From Nomia melanderi (lineage: Eukaryota; Arthropoda; Insecta; Hymenoptera; Halictidae), in contig NC_134999.1 in assembly GCF_051020985.1 (NCBI RefSeq), forward strand, positions 3,348,001 through 3,412,000: 64,000 nt of DNA. Reading direction: 5' to 3'. Each line of letters starts with the position of its first letter. Position 1 is the stretch's first letter. A program made the translations under genes and the position numbers. This document shows, piece by piece, positions 55,148 through 64,000 of this stretch. The notes under the pieces are model-generated. The model was not told the DNA's origin. It saw only the letters and a list, made by a program, of their open reading frames with translations, and searched no databases.

Positions 55148-55220
55148 CAGTACCGAGTTTGCTAGGCCGATCATGCAAGCCAATCTCCCTCCATCGTTTC
55201 ACAACCTGCTGTGCAGACAT
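55148..55220 (-). other. Candidate first exon, or a transposase-like fragment
   Basis: ATG at 55220 opens a frame that includes VVKRWREIGLHDRP and reaches a donor ACTG|GTAGGT after 24 codons plus one base. The start has a purine-poor but acceptable context. The RWREIGLHDR stretch looks like a helix and vaguely resembles the second helix-turn-helix of Tc1 transposases, so a transposon fragment is an alternative. Confidence 0.25.
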
Positions 55221-55263
55221 TGGTGCAGAGAAGCACTTTTTATTTATCTCGAGCCAAACTTTT

Positions 55264-55380
55264 TTACTACATTTCTTTTTTTTTTTTTTTTTTTAATTTA
55301 ATTTATAAAGGTCACATTCACATTGGCCATGTTTACAAATGTAGATGTAAAGTGCATAGCCATAGAGTATAGGCTATAAA
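55264..55380 (-). repeat. Poly(A)-tailed fragment, possible retroposon 3' end
   Basis: On the minus strand about 80 bp of moderate GC (containing ATGGCCAATGTGAATGTGAC) runs into a tail of more than 20 A. This layout fits the 3' end of a short non-LTR retroposon or SINE. No target duplication was established. Confidence 0.3.
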
Positions 55381-58300
55381 TTATCATTAAATACAAATTA
55401 TTAATTGCAATATTGATTGAATATACCTATAATCTATCATTTCAAAGTTAGTTGTAATTTAAAATTATAATCGCAATTGATTACAGTTATACTACTCTTT
55501 CATCGCTTTAGGTTCTTAAGATAAAGTCAAATTGTTTGGTGTAGCTTTTAATTGTTTTAGACTCCTTGCAGTTCGATCAGAAGATTAAAATTTTCGTATG
55601 TGAATGTTCCACAGTTTAATAGATGGTTAACTAATAAGGTACAAATACAGAAATTATACTTGTTTCGTTTCTGTTTAGTTGTTAAATTTGGATGTAAGAG
55701 ATTTAAATATTTGTTTTAAGTCTTGAAGTTTTATGTTCTTTTTAAAACAAATTTATGTATGTTATGTAAAGGGTTTATTTTTTAAAATTCATCTTCTGTA
55801 ATCCTGAAATTTTGGCTAAGATGAATTTGAAAATCCTTGTCGATCCGTTTTCTCGCGGAAGAATTCAGTAAGCTATATTGTTACGTATGTAGTTCAGTAA
55901 GTAGCAGTATTGATGGATTATACCTCCTCGATAACATGACTCAAGTGGAATAGAAAGTTCTTGTAACAAATAGGTTACACATTTTTTCACATAAATAGCA
56001 TGATAAAATTTGAAAAAGTATTCATGTTTTATTTATTTTGAAAAAATGCACATACATGCTTATGAATATTTATCTAAGTTCATATATTCATAAATTTTTA
56101 AAAAATCAGAACCATAGCAAAATTTGTTTTATTTGTTACAGTTATATTATATATTACTTTATATATTTCGTTTTTCGTATTTATATATTTGAAAACATAA
56201 ACTTTGGTAAATATCTACAATCTAATAACAAATTGAAATCTCTGTGTAATGATAATTGATGTGTATTTATTATCAAATTTTTTGTGTTAGGAACGTTCAA
56301 TTTTTATGACCGAAAATTATAATATTACGTTCACCATTAATAATTTATAATGCTTTCTATATGTGTAATTGACCAATAAATTTCAATAATATATAAAGGC
56401 ATTACAATAAAATGGGAATGAATATACGCGTAACAGTATTATAAATTTTAACTTTTATATTAAAATATTCTCGGTATCATTATTTTTCCAACTTTTACTT
56501 TATAGAACAAAAATTAAAACGTAAGATTAGAAATTATAATAGAACGTAATAAATATCATTTTTCATCTATCTTAATTTTAGATTTTGAATAATTACCTGG
56601 ACTTAAAATTTTGATAATCTGAATAACAAAAACAAATTAGATAGAAATACATTAAAGCGTATTGTTATGTTTTAAATATTTACACGGTACGTAGATGCAT
56701 AAAATAGTCAGCCCAATTAAGATAAACTTTTCTTTACACAAACCTCCTTTCAACCATGAGTGTTAACTTACTTTCTTATACTTGATCGTTCAATGAAATC
56801 TCAGCGATACCGTTAAGTCCAAAGAATATAATTGGGAACTTGAAGTATCTTTAAACAGGCTGAGCATGAGTAAAATATACTCAGTGTCCTCTTTATTCTA
56901 ACCCATTGAAATATACCCGTTACTTTTAACAACAAAAAATTTACAGATTAAGCTTTTAAATAAATATTCTAAGTGATTATTCTTTTCTAGACGGAATAAT
57001 ATTAAAATGTAAAATTTGTTTTTACAAAGACCCTATTTTCTTTATTTGAAAACTAAAACGATATGATAATACAAGTTTAAATATAATGTACATTTCGTAT
57101 AATTTCATTTACCAAATACGTTATACGCTGATTTTTATTTTTCATCTTGTTAAAGAAAAGTAATATGTGTTTCGCTTAACTACTTTATTTGCTCTTAAAA
57201 ATTGTATAATGTTAGAAATTGTTTAGCAATTACAGTGGTTATTTTATAACATAAATATTCTTTTTGATTTGCCATTAAGGATAACGAAGAAGACATTTAA
57301 AATTACTACAATAAAAGAGGACACTGTATACATATACATATATAAAATCTTATTGTTGATCTCCGTCCTGCTTTCTCCCGCAATTATTTCCGGCACGTAA
57401 ATATATACTGACTTAAGTGTTAATAGGGCGCTTTAAATTAAGCAAGATAAAAATTTCAAGATTATTCTACATTATTAGTTGAATTCAAATATTTACAACT
57501 ATATACATTATTATAATTATATACTATTCGTAGGACATAACATGTTTATGTTGTTATACAGTTGCAGTTTACACATTTTTATCTTAAATTATATTTTACA
57601 CGAACAACAGACCAATTATTATCAATATAATTATATTTTTACAATGTTTAAAAAGAAAATAACTTTTACGACTGTTACGCGATGGTATTTCATAATAAAT
57701 TAAACAACATAACCTGTGAAAGTATTAAAATAAAATTTTGTTAAAATATTGGAAAATGAATTAATTATTCAAGGTTTTTAAATGTAAATAAAAATATACA
57801 TATTTATTAATAATTCGTTTGTAGTAGTTGAATAAGTCTATTCTGATACTTACGATAACAAGAACAAGAAGGTTCCAGTTTATTAAAATTCGAACAAGCA
57901 TCTAATAATGTTATTTGTCTATATATGAATTTTTTAATATTTTAAATCATAAAATCAAACAATCCGTTTTACAAATACAAATAATGTCAAATAATAGTCG
58001 AAATACTTGAAAATCGTATTAAAAGAAATGTGAATTGTAATGTTTCATTTTTAATATTCCCGCTTTTACGCAAGCGCGTAATAAACGCGCAGTTGATAGG
58101 GAATTTCTTATATAGTTTGATACATAAGAATATTCCTTGGACAAAGACGTATTATTCATTACATTGTCAGTACATACCTTGCAGAGTTGAGTGGTGTTTT
58201 CGCTGCTACAATTATATATCGTTAATTTTAAGAATTTTTGACAAAGGTTTTCAGTCATTTACTAAAAAGTAAATACTTAAAGAACTACATATTGATTATT

Positions 58301-58506
58301 AATTGAAATTTTTATTCCTCAGAAATAACCTCACTTAAACAATAAACATTTCGATTATCGCCCGAATATATTTATCATGAGCTGTTAATTCTGTGTAAAA
58401 TGCGAGATTTCATAACACTGTTGTACTATTGTTTCATTAAAAGTTTTACTTAAATTTGAAATCTCCACGTTAATAAAAAACGAAAAGTAACGGAAAAACC
58501 GGAAAA
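55381..58506. other. AT-rich spacer, no gene seen
   Basis: No coding exon was recognised. Near 58.06-58.1 kb a short GC patch (ACGCAAGCGCG) may belong to the promoter of the gene starting at 58.5 kb. Confidence 0.45.
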
Positions 58507-58827
58507 ATGTTAAAGTTTTTGGTATGTTATAATAATTATATTTACTTGATATTTCAAATATAATAGAAGTATTACTATATTCTGTTTTCATTTAGTTAAC
58601 CTTTGGTGCTGGTATTTATACTGGTATATATATTTCTCAAAATTATGAGGTATGTTTATAGTCTTCTGTCATTTCTTAATATAACAATGATTCAATTGAA
58701 CGATGAAATTTATATTTATTGCACATATAAATATTATTTTTATGCATTTTAGATACCTCGTGTAGATGAGCCTTCTAAGATAGTTAAAAGACTAAAGGAA
58801 TTGGCGGATGAATATAAAAAAAAATAA
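58507..58827 (+). CDS. STMP1: Short transmembrane mitochondrial protein 1 (STMP1/C7orf73 micropeptide)
   Basis: Three tiny exons join to exactly 47 codons: 58507-58521 (MLKFL), 58596-58649 (18 codons) and 58753-58827 (24 codons and stop). The introns are 74 and 103 bp with GTATGT donors and TTTAG acceptors. The N-terminal half is one hydrophobic segment (LTFGAGIYTGIYISQ), followed by the family's QNYEIP and a lysine-rich amphipathic helix ending in KKK. Human STMP1 is also 47 residues, with the same plan (MLQFLL start, membrane segment, AQNYDIP, Lys-rich tail). It is an inner-membrane mitochondrial micropeptide linked to respiratory complex function. The gene is too small for ordinary gene finding. 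It is convergent with EMC4, with about 250 bp between the stop codons. Exons and similarity are seen; the role is known from vertebrates. Confidence 0.92.
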
Positions 58828-59077
58828 TTTAATTGAAGCTGTATATTGTTCTTACAGAATATTCTGTAATGAAAATACTGAATAGCCATGTAAATAAGTA
58901 CGTAACATATTTATAACACATGATATTTTTGTTTTTGTTTTAATAAAACATTTTTACATAATGTGTGTAGTTCTTTGTAATTTATGCATAAAGTAAGATA
59001 TGTCTAATTTAAAAGAATTGCTTATATTAAGTATGTATGTATGTATATAAATATATTTAATTCCATTGTGATTTGCG

Positions 59078-61101
59078 TCATACATATATAAATCCACCAC
59101 CAGAATATTCTAGTCGAGCTTGTGGTTCCACGAATGCTAACCAATCAGATGCATGTGTTGGAAGTAATCCCATCCATTGACATTTATACAATGCTAGTGC
59201 CATGTTTACTAGTTGCCCCAAGAAATATACAAACTTCTGGGCAAAAGCATGAGTTCCCTCAATGACTTTAAATGCTGAAAACACAATTTACAGAGCATTA
59301 ACATTTTGGAGACTTAATATAAACAGATGACTTCAATAACTTTTCATTGATTTTTAAATAAAAATTTTAAAACTTCTTTTTTTTCTCCGTCTTTATGATT
59401 GTACAATTAATAGTGGAAAACTTTATACATGGATTCAAATAAATAAATAAGAAGATATTTTAATATTTAATCTGACAAAGTTACCAAAATTTTCATTCAA
59501 ATATTCCACTTCTGTATAATTTCTATTTAATTGGTGTAATTAAAACTTTCTACAAGTATATTTAATGCAATGAAAAAATATAGTGTGAACTGCAAAAATG
59601 ATAAAATGTACTACACTCAGCCCTCAATTCACGCGTCACATTTTTCATACAAGATTGTGTATAAAAACTAAAGCGTAAATTGAGGAACGGGTATACATAG
59701 GTGATTATATAAAACCAATATCTGTTTACACAGAAAGTAATTCTCAATTTAATAGTCATGAATATAGCAAGCTCTAGAAAATAAAATGAAAGTTCTTCAT
59801 TCATATCAATTTAACAGATAATCTCATAACATTTATTATTTTTTCGCATTTTTAAGAATATTTTCCCTTTTGTTTGAATTATTCAAAATACATTGTTAGA
59901 CACATTCCTAAATTAAATAATAATTACTTTTCAATCCACATTTAATAGACATATGAATCTAAAGAACATTGTCTGCTCTTAAGACTGGTAAGTTTTCTTT
60001 ATAAGTACATGCAAAATGAAATTACATATATACTTTGGATCTAACTTTTGAAACCAAAAATTTGTTATATACTGTTATGTGCAATATAATGCTAGAATAA
60101 TTTCCTCTATTAATCTATATTCTCTTATATTTATAGCATACAACTTTAAACCTTTGAGTAACATTTAAATTTGTTTCTTAATGCATGACATAAACAACGT
60201 TTGATTCAATTCTTAGACATGATAAATTTAAATAACTTTATTTAGGGTTTCATATTATAAGATACACTTTCTAACAAAAGTTTAAAAAAGAAATCTCTGA
60301 GCTTGCTCAGAGAATAATAAAGAATTATAAATGTAAAATAAGAACTATTACTAGATTGTAAGAAGCTAACTTATAACTTCATTATATCTTTTTCGATAAT
60401 AATATGCATGTATAATTATAGTACTTACTTTGTTGAAGAGTAAATAATGCCTTTATTGGTCTAATGATTAACATACCAACCATCATAATAGGAAATATTG
60501 CTATAGAATTACCCGCCATATACATAATAAATAAATTCATTGGAAGTTGCTTAAGAGGTCCCAAAGCTAGATCCCATGATTTTTTCATTATTAAATGATT
60601 AGAATCTGTTTCTCTTATAGAATCCGCAGCATGAAATAATGCAACAGCTGGTGTATAACCAGGTGGAGCAGGAATATCTACATTTCTGTCCTGTTTATTC
60701 CTGAGAAAAATAATTTGACTTTTATACTCAATTAAAAAATAATTAAATTGCAACATAATATTTATTTGTAAGAAAAACGTGTAAATGAAAAATAATACCT
60801 TCATAATTCTTAAATGCAATTCTAATCGTTTCAATTTTCAATAATTTACATTTCAATGAAACGATAATACATAACCTATACAATTTTTAATTATGTACTT
60901 AAGTACATACCAAGAAAAATGACAAGTCTTAATGTCTAATTGATTTCTTATATTTTATATCATGTAACGCAACAAAATAATAAAACTACATTTTAAGTCA
61001 ATCAAATTTAAAATGCAAATATGTGAATTAAAGACTACTAACTTGTGTGCGAAATCCAGAGCCCATTTTGATCGTTTTGTATTTTGTTTAACTGCCATCA
61101 T
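59078..61101 (-). CDS. EMC4: ER membrane protein complex subunit 4
   Basis: EMC4 belongs to the EMC, which inserts tail-anchored and multipass proteins into the ER membrane. Three minus-strand exons join in frame to 175 residues: 61043-61101 (starting ATG-ATG), 60429-60700 and 59078-59274. The family hallmarks are clear: KWALDF at the N-terminus, PPGY, WDLALGPLKQLPMNLFIMYM entering the first membrane helix, FPIMMVGML, then TFKVIEG and the highly conserved MGLLPTHASDWLAF before a Gly-Gly-Gly end. The length is close to the ~183 of human EMC4. The N-terminus is somewhat shorter, and I chose the first of two adjacent ATGs. It is head to head with the EFHB-like gene, with about 510 bp between the start codons, and tail to tail with STMP1. 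Confidence 0.95.
59609..59696. repeat. ~90 bp inverted-repeat MITE in EMC4 intron 2
   Basis: CACTCAGCCCTCAATTCACG on the left and, reverse complemented, TACCCGTTCCTCAATTTACG on the right form imperfect inverted repeats. The CTC-ATTTAC core resembles the ends of the 22.9 kb MITE, so the two are probably related, this one with a shrunken interior. Confidence 0.5.
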
Positions 61102-61614
61102 TACTGTTGCATATAGCTTATAATTACCGTATTAATATATCGGTTTATAAGTGTACAATAAAACAATCTATACCAACAATCCAAAATCACTGAACGTTTG
61201 TATTATCATATGGTTCATACAGAGGCGCAAGTTGTCCCTCTTTCCGAAACCTATTTCAAAAGCACATGCGCGGTTAGATGCATAAAATTTCGTCATATAA
61301 TAGTTAAATAAAAACTTTAAAAACAAATTACTGTAAAATTTATTATATAACAATATTCAATTATTACACGTGTAATATGATACGACAAAAATATTATTTT
61401 TAAATATTCTAAAGTATTAAAAATGTAGTTTTTAACTTTAAAAGGTTCACTATGAATAATTTTTTCTTGTTCATGGAAAAATGAAATTAATGTAAAGTAC
61501 GATGTATTTAAAAACAAAATATTGTAACAAAAACATGTATCTATACAACTATGTTTTGTTTTTTAATTTGTTATATTACTAATTTTAATTAATTTTCATC
61601 ATATTTAGCAAATA

Positions 61615-63707
61615 ATGAAAATGTATTGTATAAATATACAAAATGAACTTTTGGACAAAAATCAAGAAACTAGAAATTATTTTAATAAAAAATTTGTAAG
61701 AAACATTTATTAATATTAAGATACATTTCAAAAATTTTTGATTTCTCTATTTCTTTAATAAATTTTCTCAATTAAATATAAACGTAAATTAGAATAATGT
61801 TGTTGGTTTTTCCCACAAAAAAGTAATAAAAACGTTTCATTTTATGTATTCTTTATGTATTGTATTTTGCTTTAAAGGATAAGTGTATTACCAGCTCTTA
61901 AACAGAAATTGTTAATATTTTCATACTTGCTTACTTTCAGAAAGAAAATAGAACCAATAATGTTAAGGAATGTCTTACAGAATATTCCTTGGAAGATAAA
62001 ATGGAAACTTTAAAATACATGATTGCTTATAATGCAAAAAGTATACAAAATGTACCACAATATAGAAATATTGTACCTAAACCTACTGTTGGTGTAAGAT
62101 TATAATATATAATAATAAATTTTCTTTTAAAATGATGTATGCAAAACTATGTTTGTTAACTTTCTGCACAGTTCTTATCTTCCATTAAAATTTTATTTCG
62201 CAAGTATGCTAATAGTATATCTAATAAATAATTTAAGGTAAAGGAATGTTTAGAAGCAAATCAGGACACACAATTTCAAACTCTTATTTCTGAGTTAAGA
62301 AATACTGTGATGAACAGCTATTGGAACAAGGAAGTTGGTAAAACACGCTATAATATTCCAAATCTTCCAATTGGTTTAAATCCATGGGAAACAAAATTTG
62401 GAAAAAAAAATAAATTTGGTAAAAGCATAATTAAAATATAATCTAATCATTATGTAATAAATCTGTAATAATAACTTCACATTTTTTATTAATTAGAAAC
62501 ACCTATTGCTGAACTACTTCATGCACATGAAAATCAAATTGGTATTTTAAATCCGGATATTCTTAACATGTATAAAAAAAGTCATAATAATTATCAACCT
62601 GCAGAACAAATGAAAAGGAAGTATGTAATAACAAAATGATAAATAATTGTATATTATATTTCAATTATTTATTATTTTAAAATTTTTAAGAATTAAATTG
62701 TACTTGCAGCTATAAGGAACCATTTAATCCAAATTCTTCCTTTGGACAATCAAACAGTACTAGCATTAAAAACGCACAAGTGAAAAAACATCTAACGTGG
62801 TGTAATTCTAATTCCTTTACACTTGTTAATTCCATTTTAGCAGATTTTAAAACACGTTCGCAACCTTGTTTAGGAGAAGTAAGGTGACAAGTATTTATTA
62901 CAAATTAAATTTAGTATAAAAAAGAAGAAACACTGATTTCAAAAAAAGTTTCATTATTAAAAAAGTATAATTTTTTATGAAAAATTGTAATGAAACTTTT
63001 TTTGAAATCAGAGTTTCATCTTTTTGTTCAGAAAATTTAAGTAATATAAATTCTACTAAGTAATTTGTTATTTCTATTGCAACATATTGTCATTATTGTA
63101 TTTACTTGAATTAATGTTTTTAGAAATTTTAAAAAAGGATATTCATATATGAATATGGTACATGGAAAATCAAGTAAAAAACAAATAAAACATGAAACAA
63201 ATATTTTAACTGACTCTCCTGTCAATAAGAATATTATAGATCATCAAAAATATTTACAATATGTAAACAGCTTACGTCAAAAGTTTAAGAAATGTGTTCC
63301 AGAAATTCCATTTTTAGACATTTATGAAGAATTATGCAATTTTGACAAAGTAATATTTTATTTTTATTTAACTTTCCTATGATTTAAATTAAATTTTGAA
63401 AATTTTAGAAATTCATTCTTCACTAATAAAGTATTTTAAATATTTAATAGATAAGCTTAATATTTATAAACATCTAATGACAATATGTACTCAAATCATG
63501 CAATACCTCCATAGGATTACATAGGAATATTACCAGAAGAAAGAATCTTTTCTACAGTAGCTAAGTATAAAATGTATTTAAACAAAGAATATTTAATACC
63601 ATTACTGGATCTTCTATTGATACGTAAAGACAAGAATATTAATTACAAAAAATTTTTAAATCTTTTAAATTGGAAATATGATTTTCCCACATTTCCAAAA
63701 GTAGATA
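61615..63707 (+). CDS. EFHB: EF-hand domain-containing family member B-like protein, 3' end beyond the window
   Basis: Seven plus-strand exons join in frame to about 377 codons: 61615-61695, 61941-62093, 62238-62418, 62497-62620, 62710-62883, 63124-63349 and 63515-63707. They end one base into a codon at a GTAAGA donor, so the gene continues. Features matching EFHB, a ciliary/axonemal and calcium-linked protein, include SYWNKEVGK followed by PNLPIGLNP, the Asn-Tyr junction of exons 4-5 followed by KEPFNPNSSFGQ, SQPCLGEVR, and the C-terminal LNLLNWK that closes its EF-hand. Human EFHB is much longer at its N-terminus. Here the first ATG is only 510 bp from EMC4, so the protein is shorter or an upstream 5' exon was missed: an acceptor-like TTTAG lies just before the ATG. 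Exon 5 uses a second, weaker donor (AAG|GTGACA), chosen because only it keeps the frame. The EF-hand loop lacks most calcium ligands. Confidence 0.75.
62921..63022. repeat. Near-perfect hairpin in EFHB intron 5
   Basis: The arms 62921-62956 and 62988-63022 are inverted copies, with CTGATTTCAAAAAAAGTTTC matching base for base. They differ at about two positions overall and are separated by about 30 AT-rich bases. It could be a tiny palindromic MITE or a structured intronic RNA. Confidence 0.8.
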
Positions 63708-64000
63708 GTAAGATATTTTAATATATTTATTTAATATTTTTTATTTTAATTCTTTAAGATCCATCTCCATAATATTACATTTGTTGTGTGCTATACTGAA
63801 ATTCTACTGTCATAATAGTTCATATACAAAATTATTTTATGTACAAGTTTATACATATAACAATATAAGTTTTTTCAAAGAGTAGTGTTATAGGTCATAA
63901 ATATAGAAATTAGTGTTTATAGACATTTATGTAATACAATAATCAATTCTCGAAGAAAACTTGTTTTTCAACATATGTTTTTAAAAATAAATGTGTTCTT
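63708..64000. other. Intron of the EFHB-like gene up to the window edge
   Basis: No acceptor followed by a frame continuing EFHB was recognised before the end of the window. Confidence 0.4.

Noticed and set aside
62873..62882. The stronger donor GAA|GTAAGG for EFHB exon 5
   Set aside because: Using it puts exon 6 out of frame with an immediate stop; the next donor (AAG|GTGACA) keeps the frame.

Overview
The window is a very AT-rich piece of an animal nuclear genome. Its genes have several exons, GT-AG introns and insect-like proteins, and the DNA between them carries MITEs and a Ty3/gypsy relic. The composition and the protein sequences suggest an insect, most likely a hymenopteran such as a bee. 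That assignment is an inference. I see no bacterial features, CRISPR arrays or tRNA genes.

Left block (about 2.4-18.7 kb): RPP21, a protein subunit of RNase P, lies on the minus strand and its first exon was not located. It is followed by a 223-residue minus-strand coiled-coil protein that may be SKA3-like. Across a 2.5 kb gap holding a 1.5 kb inverted-repeat transposon is GTF3C1, the largest TFIIIC subunit, on the plus strand. Eleven GTF3C1 exons join in frame to about 2,329 codons. RPP21 (tRNA 5' processing) and GTF3C1 (tRNA gene transcription) both serve tRNA production.

Middle block (20.8-43 kb): a FATP/SLC27A fatty-acid transport protein and acyl-CoA synthetase lies on the minus strand. 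Eleven coding exons join in frame to 643 residues. Its two large introns hold a decayed, 5'-truncated Ty3/gypsy element in antisense, a probable solo LTR, a pair of diverged direct repeats, and a long inverted repeat that flanks exon 2. The first coding exon lies in a GC-rich, CpG-rich promoter region.

Desert (about 43.5-58.4 kb): I find no recognisable protein. Around 54.1-55.2 kb two short minus-strand exon candidates end in good splice donors and could mark the 5' end of a gene.

Right block (58.5-64 kb): three compact genes are present. STMP1 is a 47-codon mitochondrial micropeptide gene split over three exons (plus). EMC4 is a subunit of the ER membrane protein complex (minus, convergent with STMP1). 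An EFHB-like gene (plus, head to head with EMC4) runs off the window.

No wholly new system was proven. The items most worth a second look are the intron-split micropeptide gene, the inverted repeat around FATP exon 2, the transposon wedged between two head-to-head genes, the SKA3-like candidate and the unassigned exon candidates near 54-55 kb.
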